Positions 50,371-59,754 of a DNA stretch of 64,000 bases are shown here, in pieces. Source of the stretch: Litorimonas sp965205225. GTDB lineage: Bacteria; Pseudomonadota; Alphaproteobacteria; Caulobacterales; Maricaulaceae. The notes below the pieces were generated by a model. The model did not search any database, was not told the origin of the DNA, and was given only the letters and a program-made list of their open reading frames with translations. Every line of letters begins with the position of its first letter. The first letter of the stretch is position 1. The DNA lies in NCBI GenBank assembly GCA_965205225.1, contig CBDBFZ010000002.1, forward strand, positions 248,001 to 312,000, given 5' to 3'. Made by a program: the position numbers and the translations under genes.

Positions 50371-51371
50371 TCATCGCAGAAACATCTCGGCCATTTGCGC
50401 CCCGCTCAGGCGGGGAGATTTCTTTTCGGCAAAGACCTGCTGGGCAGCGTTCATGACAGCGCGGTTGACCGGCACATCAATGCCTCGCTGTTCTGCGCGG
50501 CGCACAACTTCCCCTTGCAGATAGTCTAGTTCTGATGACCGGCCCAGCTGCAGATCACCGAGCATGGAAGACCGGGCCTTGCGGTCAATCTTGACGATCC
50601 GATCCATGATAATTCGGTACAGCCAATCGGGACGCGACATGATCCTGAGCAGGGCCCGCGGCGCGCGCCCGTTAAAGGTTGCGACCACAACGCTGTCCGA
50701 ACGGGCCACGGTCAGACCCCCTTCAATCATCGCTGTCAGCACACGCCGATAGCCGCGCTGAACCAGTTCGTCCCGTAACGGTCCGCCGGAAAGCGCATTT
50801 AGCGCATTATTGAGATTGACCAGAAGTTTGGCCCAGAGATGGCCATCAATATCATGGACTATCTGGACGCCGACGCCGCCTGCTCAAGCGGGTCCACCAG
50901 ATCGTCCGGGGCTTTCGGCCCAATAATCAGATCGCCTGCCGTGCCTTGATAAAACTGACCCGGCGCTGGCGAAGTGACATTAAACGGCACCACTGCCCCG
51001 CTGATTTCATGGCCTGGAAGTTCGTCGTGGAGAGCAGGCAGATTCGACAGACCGTTCTGGAACGATACGACCTAGGCCTCCGGCGCATATTGGCGGATCA
51101 TTTGTGTGGCGATGCGCGTATCCCCGCTTTTGACGCAAAGCGCGACGATCTCCGCATCTTTCAACGCAGCCGGATCCGTTTGAAAATCAACATTCGTCAG
51201 ACGCATGACCGGATCATCATATCGGTTGAGTAACAGTCCATGTTCGGCAATCGCCTCGGCATAACGATCACGGCCAATAAACCGGGTCGTCCCGCCGCCT
51301 TGCAAGATCCGACCACCCAGATAGCAACCAATCGATCCGGCTCCAAAAATCATTACGCTCGCATGACCCAT
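50371..51371 (-). pseudogene. 2-dehydropantoate 2-reductase-like (PanE/ApbA) gene, broken
   Basis: Starts MGHASVMIFGAGSIGCYLGG (NADP-binding), reaches MIRQYAPEA, then TAG at 51072-51074, continuing in frame VVSFQNGLSNLPALHDELPG and FNVTSPAPGQFYQGTAGDLI. At about 50,885 the frame shifts in a GGCGGCGTCGGCGTC run and continues QIVHDIDGHLWAKLLVNLNN, MIEGGLTVARSDSV and LQLGRSSELDYLQGEVVRRA to the normal C-terminus. The three pieces make a full-length enzyme of about 330 residues. Confidence 0.8.
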
Positions 51372-51386
51372 GATCGTGACCTAGGC

Positions 51387-51620
51387 TTAGACGGGATGAG
51401 CGCCGAACATCCAGCAATTATCCTTGCCGAAATACATGTCGCCCCCTCCGGCGTCAGTCTTGGCAAACCATGTCGGCGGACCAAACAGAACGCGATCAAC
51501 AGCGGCCTGAGTTGCACCCATCAGCGCCTGCTTAATGTCAGCCTCCTGCGTTCGCGCCACCATGTCGGTCCCATCCAATCCGGTTTTTGTCTCGCTGGCC
51601 CGCCCCATGAGGTGGTCCAT
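51387..51620 (-). pseudogene. C-terminal fragment of an unrecognised protein
   Basis: A frame ending TDAGGGDMYFGKDNCWMFGA-HPV at 51387, 15 bases before the PanE-like start, on the same strand. It was probably the upstream gene of that operon. Its N-terminal part is missing because the IS3 remnant begins at about 51,608. Family not recognised. Confidence 0.4.
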
Positions 51621-51795
51621 CCGCTAAGTTAGAGCTTGGCGGTTACGGTCGCCCTGCCTTCGCGGATCGGAACGGGGTGTAGGGGAGCCCGACAGGGCGA
51701 GGCAAGATCGTTTTCGGGACCGGCAGTTTCTATCCTAGCGAGCTGTGCAGTCTGACAGTGTTATAATGCTGTCGCCAGTGCTTAATCTGTTGCAA
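51608..51795 (-). mobile_element. IS3-family 3' remnant
   Basis: Minus strand reads IKHWRQHYNTVRLHSSLG, TAG, then KLPVPKTILPRPVGLPYTPF, the OrfB tail of the same family as element no. 2 (RRHHYNTIRPHSSLGYKPPA). The end has GAGGTGGTCCA and AAGTTAGAG as in that family. Only about 190 bp remain. Confidence 0.75.
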
Positions 51796-51861
51796 TGGCC
51801 CAGACTTTCTCTTGACTTACGTTAGATCATATCCCAGTTTTATCCCGGATAGTATAATTCA

Positions 51862-52001
51862 TTAAGACTGCTGACGAGGAGTTAAGACTGCTGACGAGGA
51901 GTTAAGACTGCTGACGAGGAGTTAAGACTGCTGACGAGGAGTTAAGACTGCTGACGAGGAGTTAAGACTGCTGACGAGGAGTTAAGACTGCTGACGAGGA
52001 G
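51862..52001 (+). repeat. Seven perfect 20-bp tandem repeats
   Basis: The unit TTAAGACTGCTGACGAGGAG is repeated seven times with no mismatch, 25 bases before the start of the oxygenase gene. TATAAT at 51853-51858 lies just before the array, so a transcript starting there would carry the repeats as its 5' leader. Each unit holds GAGGAG, a ribosome-binding-like string. No spacers, so not a CRISPR. Confidence 0.97.
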
Positions 52002-52026
52002 TCTGGCATACAGGATATTTTATTTA

Positions 52027-53295
52027 ATGATAAATTCTCAAATTCTACACCCGAGTCTCATCGAGAATAAAACCGCCTATCGTAAGGCTTTCGCGGCGGC
52101 ACAGCCATTCAAGCATGTCGACATTCCCAACTTCTTTGATGACGGACTTGTTACGCGCATACTGGAGCAGTTTCCGTCTCCGCCCAAAGAGGGGATGGTT
52201 AACATATTCGGAAAAAAGAGTCGCAAGTATGCTTGTCACGACGTTCGTGGCATAGGGCCGGCTTTTCGTGAAATTGATGAATATATACGCGGTGAGGGTT
52301 TCCAAGCCTTGATGCGCGACCTGACCGGGATTGAGGGGCTTCTTTACGATCCAGAATATCACGGCGCAGGGACTCACGAAAACCTGGGCGGTCAGAGCAT
52401 GGACCCCCACATAGATTTCAATCTGCATCGTAACACAGGCTATCACCGTCGCATTAACGCTATCATCTACCTTAATGAGGAGTGGGAAGAGGAATGGGGC
52501 GGTTCCTTGCAACTCCATAAGAATCCCTGGGAGCCTGAGACGGATGAAATTAAGACCTTCCTGCCCCTCAAAAACCGCTGTATTTTGTTCGAGACAAACG
52601 AGTATTCCTGGCATGGTTTCGAACAGATCCGCCATCCGACTAATCCGAATATCTCTCGCAAGAGCTTCACGATCTATATGTATACGAAATATAGGCCTTT
52701 TGAGGAGATTAGCGACAAGCACGGCACAATCTATGTGCCGCGCCCACTGCCATCACGAATGGTTCCAGGTTACACGCTGTCCGAGGCGGATATTGGTGAG
52801 TTGAAGAATAATTTTCACAAGCGCAATGATGCGATCAAAAGCGCGTATGGGAAAATGGAAAAGCAAAACAGTGTTGTTCATATACTGCAAAACTACCGTG
52901 AGAATTTCCACATCCCGATTGAAGGTTTCGTGCGTCAAATTGGAGCTGTTTCAGGTGTGTACGGTAATTTCGGCGTTGGCAAGACCATGACAGGCCGGTT
53001 TCATGTCAAGCAGCCTATCGAAGGCATTACTTATCGCTTTGCAGTTCCGACTTTCATCGACTCACAGGAAATAACTATTCTGCTCGACGATAAATTGGTA
53101 GATGTCGTTGACACTGTTTCAGCGGTTGAAAACAAACAGAGTATCATGAAAGGGCGTATACCTCATCCCGTGGCTCGGAATCAGTATGTTGATCTCGAAA
53201 TACGGTTTTCAAAGTCAAAATCACCCTTAGAAGCCGGTACCAGAATGGATAAGCGTGAAGTGGCAGCCTATCTCCGGGAACTCATCTTCGAATAG
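52027..53295 (+). CDS. 2OG-Fe(II) oxygenase (prolyl-4-hydroxylase-like)
   Basis: 422 residues. The N-terminal half is a 2-oxoglutarate/iron dioxygenase: FKHVDIPNFFDDGLVTRILE, the metal-binding H-x-D in MDPHIDFNLHRNTGYHRRIN, YLNEEWEEEWGGSLQLH, distal His in ETNEYSWHGFEQI and the 2OG-binding Arg in RKSFTIYMYTKYRP. The C-terminal 150 residues (from about NFHIPIEGFVRQIGAVSGVY) are a beta-rich domain without a clear match. Weak AGGA lies 12 bases upstream of ATG 52027. Possible substrates are a protein or a cell-surface sugar; unknown. The gene stands alone between IS remnants. Confidence 0.8.
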   Translation: MINSQILHPSLIENKTAYRKAFAAAQPFKHVDIPNFFDDGLVTRILEQFPSPPKEGMVNIFGKKSRKYACHDVRGIGPAFREIDEYIRGEGFQALMRDLTGIEGLLYDPEYHGAGTHENLGGQSMDPHIDFNLHRNTGYHRRINAIIYLNEEWEEEWGGSLQLHKNPWEPETDEIKTFLPLKNRCILFETNEYSWHGFEQIRHPTNPNISRKSFTIYMYTKYRPFEEISDKHGTIYVPRPLPSRMVPGYTLSEADIGELKNNFHKRNDAIKSAYGKMEKQNSVVHILQNYRENFHIPIEGFVRQIGAVSGVYGNFGVGKTMTGRFHVKQPIEGITYRFAVPTFIDSQEITILLDDKLVDVVDTVSAVENKQSIMKGRIPHPVARNQYVDLEIRFSKSKSPLEAGTRMDKREVAAYLRELIFE

Positions 53296-53319
53296 AGTTA
53301 CAGGCTTGTGCCCTGCCTC

Positions 53320-53410
53320 TGTGAGGTGGTCCACCAGTTAATTTAGCGTCTGCAATTACGACCGCCCTGCCGGCAGAGTCAGGCTCGCCAGGGACGTCAT
53401 TTTCTCAAAC
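53320..53410 (-). mobile_element. Degraded IS3 end
   Basis: GAGGTGGTCCACCAGTTAAT and the following CGACCGCCCTGCC resemble the end of the IS3 family of element no. 2, with many changes. The rest up to 53,520 holds nothing recognisable. Confidence 0.4.
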
Positions 53411-53520
53411 GAACCGGTGATCTGCGTCTTGAATTCAAATTGTACCTGAGGCCAAATTTGAATGTCACGAAAACGTATCAACACCCTTGGTGGTTTTGGC
53501 AACACAGTCACGAGCAAGGT

Positions 53521-54846
53521 GGACACCTCGAAGAACGGGGTTTTGGGCGAGTATAGAGGCGAATTTTATAGTCGGCTCTCAGGTCAGGTTTCATAGAGTG
53601 ACGCATGCGTATCCACAGGCGTATTTTGGCATGATTTTGGCCCGCATAAGCGGGGGGATCCGGATTTTGAACAGAATCAGGCTATGGGCTGTCGTCGCTC
53701 ATGGAAAACGAGGCGGCGGAAGTTGTAGCTTAGCTTGGCCATGGTGATCCGGCCAGCGGCCCTGGCCGATTGAGCGCCTGGCCGATTGAGCGGATCGTGA
53801 TCGCCATCGGCCCTTTCTCATATCCGAACACATGTTCAACACAGGCACGGATGGAGGAGCGGGTCGCATTGCCGCGCCGAATGTGCTTTGCCATCGGTTT
53901 ACCGCGGGGCTTCTTTCGATGGATGTTTGAACGATAGCCCTGCGCTTTCAGCCAGGCTTCGTTTTTGGCTGAGCGATAAGCTGTGTCCGCCCAAACAGAC
54001 TTTGAGCTGTTGGTGGCATCCAGAACCGATGCCAGTTCGTGCCCATCATAGCGGGCCGCATGGGTGCAGGTCTCTCCCCGGACAAAGCGCCATTTCCGGT
54101 CAATACTGATATGGTTCTTGTACCCAAAGTGAGGGATGGAAATGTCGACAAGGCCTGCGTCCTGTTCCCCTTCTGCGGTCTTTCGCGCCCTGGAATAGCT
54201 GACCACCGCTCATGCGTCGGTGTCTTTCTGTGCGGCCCTGGCAGGATCGCCCGCGCCAGATAGCGGACGCGCTTTCACCCGCCCTGGCCCGCTCTCTCTC
54301 TCTCTCTTCTTTCCTCATCCGTTGGCGCGGCGCTGACACCAAAGTGGCATCCACGATCTGACCTCCCGTGGGTTTGTAGCCGCGCTCGCAGAGTTGCTCT
54401 TCAAAAGCGGCAAACAGAGATTTGAAAGCACCAGACTGGGTCAGCTTTTCACGGAACAGACAAATCGTCTTTTGGTCCGGGGTCGGTTCACCGATCTGAA
54501 ACCCCAGAAACCGCAGCCAACTTAAACGATCCCGGATCAGAAATTCCATCCGTTCATCACTCAGATTGTGCATCGACGCCAGAACAAGCACCTTGAACAT
54601 CGTGACCGGATCATAGGGTGGCCGACCGCCCTTGGCGCGAACCCCATAACCGAGGGCTTCCATCAGAACAGTTCGGAAAACCTCAAAGTCCACATGACGC
54701 TCCAGCGCTTCAAGTGGATCACCTGTCGCCGATAAGCGAGCAAGATGATCCGACAAGTCAAACAATCCAGACGCGTGCATCATAAAATCCTCCCACAACC
54801 AGTAAATCAGATCACACAACAAAATATATGGTTCTTAGAGGCCTCC
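53521..54846 (-). mobile_element. IS5-family element copy D
   Basis: Ends GGACACCTCGAAGAAC (53521) and GGAGGCCTCTAAGAAC (inward from 54846), flanked by GGT on both sides. The minus-strand transposase is full length but frameshifted near 54,250 (CGCGGGCGATCCT, as in copies A and C), so it falls into two frames, 54,782-54,100 and 54,206-53,730. It carries a CT dinucleotide run (54,293-54,305), unlike the other copies, and the shared 16-bp duplication at 53761-53792. Confidence 0.9.
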
Positions 54847-55235
54847 GGTTTCTGGGCCGCAGAGATATCGGCAAACGTCATTTCCCTTGCTACAAATCTC
54901 TCTAATTCCAAGCGCATCTCCATGCCCGGGTAATGCTGAATTGGACACGGCAATCGCGTCCGCACCCACCAGCGCCAGGGCTTTGGCGCAATGCTACCAG
55001 TTGGATTGCCAGAACAGAGCCGTTCGCAGGGTGCTGGAGAACCGGGAGCTATCTCTCGCGAATCATCTCAAAGCGCGATGCGTGACGCGGGTCACAGCGT
55101 GTCCTGCCCGTCACGGTACATCTTTCATCATTGAGACCGCGATCGCTTTTCTAGAAAGCCTCTCCTGAGCGAAGGCAATAGATGTCCTGTGGGTATCTGC
55201 TCGATTTCCAGAGTTGAGTTTCAGCCTTGCTGTCA
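54847..55235 (-). other. Gene remnants, mostly unrecognised
   Basis: Near 54,930-54,985 the minus strand reads KALALVGADAIAVSNSAL, a pattern found in FMN-binding glutamate-synthase-type proteins, but the flanking frames are not clear. A plus-strand open frame (54,887-55,168) has no recognisable product. The rest shows nothing definite. Confidence 0.25.
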
Positions 55236-55304
55236 CCACCTGTTCCCCTTAAGTTTTGAGGATGTGATTGTTTTGGTATCATCGTAGTGACGTAAGGAAG
55301 GAAG

Positions 55305-55679
55305 ATGAGATCAAAACAGAAAAATTCCAAGGTACCCGCGGAGCGGGTAGTGAAGGATATCCGACGTGCACCGCGCAAGCAGTATAGCGCGGAGGAGAAG
55401 ATCAGGATCGTGCTGGAAGGCCTGCGCGGTGACGACAGCATTGCCGAGCTATGCCACCGTGAAGGCATAGCACAAGGCGTATATTACAAATGGTCAAAGG
55501 ACTTCATGGAGGCTGGCAAGCGACGTTTGACCGGTGACACGGTGCGTGCAGCGAACAATGAAGAGGTTACAGAGCTTCGCCGTGAATACCGCGATCTGAA
55601 GGAGGTTATGGCGGAACTCACATTTGAGAACCGACTGCTCAAAAAAAGCATGATCGGGGATGGGGGAGACGACGGATGA
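55305..55679 (+). CDS. IS3-family transposase OrfA (element no. 4)
   Basis: 124 residues: RRAPRKQYSAEEKIRIVLEG, IAELCHREGIAQGVYYKWSK and the coiled coil ELRREYRDLKEVMAELTFEN, ending with an acidic Gly-rich tail. It overlaps OrfB by four bases (ATGA), as in intact relatives. Confidence 0.85.
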   Translation: MRSKQKNSKVPAERVVKDIRRAPRKQYSAEEKIRIVLEGLRGDDSIAELCHREGIAQGVYYKWSKDFMEAGKRRLTGDTVRAANNEEVTELRREYRDLKEVMAELTFENRLLKKSMIGDGGDDG

Positions 55680-55916
55680 GATATCCTGCATCAGAAAAGG
55701 TCGAGATCATTCGTATTGTCGAGCATTCACACCTGTCGGTACGCCGAACATTGGCGCAAATCGGTATCCCGCGAGCAACCTTCTACCGATGGTATGATCA
55801 ATATCAGACTGGTGGCCCTGAAGCTCTTGAAGATAGAACATCACGCCCAAGGCGGATATGGAACCCTATTCTCGATAAATACGTGTCAGATACTGGAGAT
55901 GGCACTGGAGCGCAGT

Positions 55917-55961
55917 GAACTATCGCCCAGAGAACTATCGCCCAGAGAACTATCGCCCAGA
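55917..55961 (+). repeat. 15-bp tandem repeat, three copies
   Basis: GAACTATCGCCCAGA three times head to tail inside OrfB, giving the peptide ELSPR three times. Relatives have one ELSPREL, so two extra in-frame copies were gained. Confidence 0.95.
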
Positions 55962-56044
55962 GAACTGGCGTTGACGTTCACCGATGAACAGCGCTACTTC
56001 GTGTCGGAAGCCAGTGTTTACCGTCTGCTCAAGGCCCATGACCT

Positions 56045-56083
56045 GATTACCAGTCCGGATTACCAGTCCGGATTACCAGTCGG
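56045..56083 (+). repeat. 13-bp tandem repeat, three copies (last imperfect)
   Basis: GATTACCAGTCCG at 56045 and 56058, then GATTACCAGTCGG at 56071. With one unit less the frame reads LITSPDYQSAFIVMKAASEF without a shift, so one 13-bp unit was added. Confidence 0.95.
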
Positions 56084-56446
56084 CCTTTATCGTGATGAAG
56101 GCGGCCAGTGAGTTCAAAGACAAGACCACTGCACCGAACCAGCTGTGGCAAACCGACTTTACCTATCTCAAAATCATCGGTTGGGGTTGGTATTATCTCT
56201 CCACCATCCTCGACGACTTCTCCCGCTATATCATTGCGTGGAAGCTGTGCACGACCATGCGTGCAGAAGAGAAGACGTAACCGATACGCTTGAGTTGGCG
56301 TTGACCGCATCTGGCTGTGATCAGGCTCATATGTTGCATAAACCACGCCTGCTCAGCGACAATGGTCCCAGTCATGTCGCTGGAGAACTCGCTGACTGGC
56401 TCAAAGACCGGAAGATGCGCTATGTTCGCGGTGCTCCCTTCCACCC

Positions 56447-56478
56447 GCAGACACAGGGCAAGGCAGACACAGGGCAAG
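56447..56478 (+). repeat. 16-bp exact tandem duplication
   Basis: GCAGACACAGGGCAAG twice head to tail. One copy gives the expected FHPQTQGKIERWHQ; the second shifts the frame. Confidence 0.95.
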
Positions 56479-57002
56479 ATCGAACGATGGCATCAGACAC
56501 TCAAAAACCGCATCTTTCTGGAGAACTATTACCTACCCGGCGATCTTGAGAAACAGGTCGAGACGTTCGTTGAGCACTATAATCACCAGCGTTACCACGA
56601 GAGCCTCAAAAACGTGACGCCCGCTGATGCCTACTTCGGCAGAGCACAAGCTATCTTAAAACAAAGAGAAAGGATCAAACGCAAAACTATCGAACAACGA
56701 CGCTTGCATCATCAAAGGCAAACAGCCTAATATCAACCAACCAGATGAAACCAAACTCTCACAGACCCTAAAACCTCAATGCTCCAAAATCATTCGATGA
56801 CGGACACTGATGATATACATTTAACAATTTCACGCCGTAGTGATGAAACAATTGTTGCTTTAGTTCACAGTCACCCAAGGAATGGGGGAAATGCTCCGTT
56901 AGATGAAGACTGGGATATTGCTGACTTTCTTTTTGATACCAATCGTGCAAATGAAAGTTCATTCTCTCATTACATTTTAAGTGTTGACAATAACAAATGT
57001 GT

Positions 57003-57728
57003 CATGCCTAGTTGATTGGCTCCGCATAGGATCTAAGTCACTGTATGCAATGAAAATCATCACTCAAAAGGGTCGCATCTGTCCGAGCGCAAAATTCGGG
57101 GGGGGGGCGTTCGCTGCTTCGCCGCTGATCTGACAGCCCTGCAAACAGCCCAACTGACAGGGCTTAACCGTAACACCATCAACCGGATCTACCGCGCTCT
57201 TCGCGAACGCATCCATTGGGCCTGCGAGGCGGACAAACCCTTCTTCGGCGTGGTCGAGGTTGATGAAAGCTATTTCGGCGCAACCCGCGTCAAGGGCAAA
57301 CGCGGGCGCGGGGCCTATGGCAAGACCACCCTGTTTGGCATCTACGAACGGGCCGGGCGGGTCTATACCGAGATTGTGCCAGACTGCTCCAGAACCACCC
57401 TACAGGGGATTATCCGGGGTAGGGTTGACCCGTCTTCCATCATCAACTCCGATGGCTGGCGCGGCTATAACGGACTGGTCGATATAGGCTATGGTCATTA
57501 TCGGGTAGATCATTCCAGGGATGAGTTCGCCCAGGGCCCGACCCACATCAACGGCATCGAAGGCTTCTGGGGGCTGGCCAAGGTGCGTCTAGCGAAGTTT
57601 AAGGGCGTTCCAAAACACACCTTTCATCTACACCTGAAGGAAACGGAATGGAGATATAATCACAGGCTTGAAGACAAGTACAAAACCCTGTTACGATACC
57701 TCAGAGAAAATCCAATCAACTAGGCATG
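57003..57728 (+). mobile_element. IS1595-family (ISXO2-like) element
   Basis: 17-bp perfect inverted repeats CATGCCTAGTTGATTGG (57003-57019) and its complement at 57712-57728. The transposase between them has early frame damage. No clear 8-bp target duplication was seen. Confidence 0.85.
57050..57723 (+). pseudogene. IS1595-family transposase, N-terminal frame damaged
   Basis: ATG 57050 starts MKIITQKGRICPS, but the family-like sequence LSERKIR lies one frame over (57,079) and passes through a run of ten G (57,098-57,107) into CFAADLTALQTAQLTGLNRN, NRIYRALRERIHWACEADKP, VEVDESYFGATRVKGKRGRG (first Asp-Glu), IINSDGWRGYNGL (Asp) and HINGIEGFWGLAKVRLAKFK (Glu/His). From 57250 the frame is intact to TAG 57723. 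Confidence 0.8.
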
Positions 57729-57816
57729 GCCCTAACAAAATATGAGTACGATACTAACGAAAAATCTAGGAGGCTTGGTAAAAATAGCAACCAAGATGAT
57801 GCTAATGGAGACTGCA

Positions 57817-58332
57817 ATGCCTAAATATATTCCTTTGTTAACTGTCATTATTGCTTTATTGTTTTCCTCGTGCAGCCGTAGCTATGCCACGCAAGCCAGC
57901 GAAGATAATCAGGTTGCTATAAATTCAACCATCCCTCATGATGATGAGATTGATAATATTGTCATTAAGTTGGATGGTAGTAAAAAAACCTTATTATCTA
58001 AACATTTAAGTTCAATTAGCGACACAATGTTTTGTAATGGGTACAAAATTTTGGCAAATATACAATACAAAATTGATTTCGACGGAGATAATGAATTTGT
58101 TACTCACCATCTAGATGTTTTTATAAATGATGAGGAGGTAGAATCTAAGAAATTTGATGGTAATCTTAAAAAATTTAAGCATTTTGGATTTGATTTTACA
58201 TGTCATAAAGATAAAATTTATTTATATCTTATTGGTTATAATGATAACATTGAATATAATGGCTCTGTCATATTTACCCTGAATATTGACAAACAATACG
58301 GTAAAGATCCTGTCATAAAAGGTACCTATTGA
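57817..58332 (+). CDS. Putative immunity-type lipoprotein
   Basis: 171 residues beginning MPKYIPLLTVIIALLFSSCS, a lipoprotein signal with Cys near residue 19. The mature part is acidic to neutral with alternating beta-strand patterns (DNIVIKLDGSKKTLLSKHL, YKIDFDGDNEFVTHHLDVFI) and two further Cys. ATG 57817 overlaps the stop of the toxin-like frame (ATGCCTAA), GGAG lies seven bases upstream, and GC is very low. Its place directly behind a toxin-like domain suggests an immunity protein acting in the periplasm. Family not recognised; inference from context. Confidence 0.55.
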   Translation: MPKYIPLLTVIIALLFSSCSRSYATQASEDNQVAINSTIPHDDEIDNIVIKLDGSKKTLLSKHLSSISDTMFCNGYKILANIQYKIDFDGDNEFVTHHLDVFINDEEVESKKFDGNLKKFKHFGFDFTCHKDKIYLYLIGYNDNIEYNGSVIFTLNIDKQYGKDPVIKGTY

Positions 58333-58443
58333 GGGAATTTTATTAAATTTTCAATAGAGTATTTTATTCAAGGTTCCGGTTGATTTTTCAACACCTGAAA
58401 ACGCTCTCTCTCGCGTCCTGTGTCGGTCGAGAGGCTGTTTTCC

Positions 58444-59490
58444 TGACCTGCCCCTTAAAAGTGGTCCATTTTGAGAGTTAGAGTTTTTGGCTATTTTGCG
58501 CTTGAAGGCGCACATCATAGCGAGAAAGTGCTACAACCCTGAACAAGTATCGCGAAGCTGCGTGAGGTTGAAGTCTGGCTGGCCGCAGGCGAGAAGACGA
58601 AGGCGGTCTGCCGGTCTCTCGGCATCGCGGAACAGACTTATTATCGATGGCGACGTGAGTATGGCGGATGCTTGTCGATCAGGCTCAACGTCTGAAGGCG
58701 CTGGAGAAGGAGAACCTTCGGCTCCGCAAAGCGGTATCTGACCTGACTCTTGACGCCATGATCTTAAAGGAAGCTGTCGAGGGAAAGTACTAAACCCTTC
58801 GCGCCGTCATCTAGCGGTGGACCACATATGCGAGGCACTCAGTGTATCTGAGCGTCGAGCTTGCAAAGTTCTTGGCCAGCACCGCTCCACCCAGAGGAAG
58901 CCGCGTCGTCCGCGAGAGGACGCAGCAGCACTCACATCTGACATCATCCGCTTGGCAGAGCAGTACGGAAGATATGGCTAGCGCCGGATCACGGCTCTGC
59001 TTCGCCGTGAAGGCTGGACGGTTAATGCTAAGCGGGTGGAGCGCATATGGCGACGTGAAGGGCTGAAAGTCCCAAAGAAACAGCCTAACCGTGGACGTTT
59101 ATAGTTCAATGATGGTTCCTGTGTGCGGTTGAGACCGCAGCATAAAGGGCATGTGTGGTCGTACGACTTCGTCGCGGATCGGACCCATGACGGCAGAGCC
59201 TTCCGCAGGTTGACAATCATCGACGAGCACAAGCGGGAGTGCTTGGCGATCCATGTCTAGAGAAGGCTCCGGCACGACGTGCTGGTCGTGCTGACGGAGC
59301 TGTTCACGCAGCGAGGAGCCCCGAAGCACATCCGGCCGCACAGCTTGTTAGGGCACAAACCACCGGCTCCGAAAACGATCTTGCCTTGCCCTTCCGAGTT
59401 GCCTTACACTCCGTTCCGGTTAGCCTAGAAGGGCAACCATAACCGCCAAGCTCTAACTTAGCGGGTGGACCACCTCATCGGGGCAGGTCA
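58444..59490 (+). mobile_element. IS3-family element, internally deleted and decayed
   Basis: Ends TGACCTGCCCCTTAAAAGTG (58444) and, inward from 59490, TGACCTGCCCCGATGAGGTG, each followed by GTCCA and TTAGAG. Within, OrfA pieces (EQTYYRWRREYGG, LEKENLRLRKAVSDLTLDAM, EGKY) and OrfB pieces (EGWTVNAKRVERIWRREGLK, HVWSYDFVADRTHDGRAFR) in several frames with TAG stops. OrfB then jumps from the second Asp region to the SSLGYKPPAP-type tail at about 59,337, a deletion of some 230 bp. Confidence 0.8.
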
Positions 59491-59690
59491 GCCCACTCTG
59501 CTTGGCCGACATCCTTCCGCCTGCCGCTCTGACCATCATGACGGAAATAGGTCCGGTCAGTGCCATGACCTGGCTTTGCAATATTCTCAGATCGTCGGAA
59601 ACGGATGATGGCAGTATCAGGTTGAAGCCAAACTGACGGCAGCCCTCGACGGATATTCTTCACAAGTGATGCAAATTTGGAATTCACTCG
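59491..59690. other. Unrecognised remnant
   Basis: Open minus-strand frames exist (for example DDLRILQSQVMALTGPISVM) but no family could be named. It lies between the IS3 right end and the flippase remnant. Confidence 0.3.
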
Positions 59691-59754
59691 GAGAACTGAT
59701 CATTGAAGGGATGCAGTCCATCGCCATTTTCGCCTAACGCAGAGCCTGCGGCGA

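Larger units (their letters stand above)
55676..56730 (+). pseudogene. IS3-family transposase OrfB (element no. 4), disrupted by tandem duplications
   Basis: Pieces in order: MRYPASEKVEIIRIVEHSHL, RTSRPRRIWN (shift near 55,860), ELSPREL with extra in-frame copies, FVSEASVYRLLKAHDLITSP (13-bp extra unit, shift), NQLWQTDFTYLKIIGWGWYY (Asp), AWKLCTTMRAE (5-bp extra, shift), PRLLSDNGPSHVAGELADWL (Asp), GAPFHPQTQGK (16-bp duplication, shift), KIERWHQTLKNRIFLENYYL (Glu) and the normal end RIKRKTIEQRRLHHQ. Confidence 0.85.
55240..56760 (+). mobile_element. IS3-family element no. 4, with several internal duplications
   Basis: orfA 55305-55679 and a broken orfB 55676-56730. Left end near CCCCTTAAGTTTTGAGGATG (about 55,245); the right end after the OrfB stop is unclear and may be lost. 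Belongs to the widespread family whose OrfB begins MRYPASEK. orfB has at least four small duplications or frameshifts. Confidence 0.75.
56779..57824 (+). pseudogene. JAB/DUF4329-like toxin C-terminus, split by an IS1595 element
   Basis: The left part reads TISRRSDETIVALVHSHPRN, GGNAPLDEDWDIADFLFD and HYILSVDNNKCV up to about 57,003. HSHP followed by a D-x-x-D region is the metal-site pattern of JAB/MPN or DUF4329 domains found at the ends of polymorphic toxins. After the IS, from 57729, the open frame continues ALTKYEYDTNEKSRRLGKNS and ends TAA 57822-57824, overlapping the start of the next gene. The upstream part of the protein is cut off by IS3 no. 4. Both host parts are AT-rich. Confidence 0.55.

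Noticed and set aside
51862..52001. CRISPR array
   Set aside because: Units are contiguous with no spacers and no cas genes are seen in the window.
54887..55168. 93-residue plus-strand gene
   Set aside because: No ribosome site or recognisable product; a minus-strand pattern (GADAIAVSNSA) in the same place is more family-like, so it is listed only as an unclear remnant.
57098..57107. Run of ten G as a phase-variation switch
   Set aside because: It lies in a transposase whose frame is already disturbed just upstream, so a regulatory role is unlikely.
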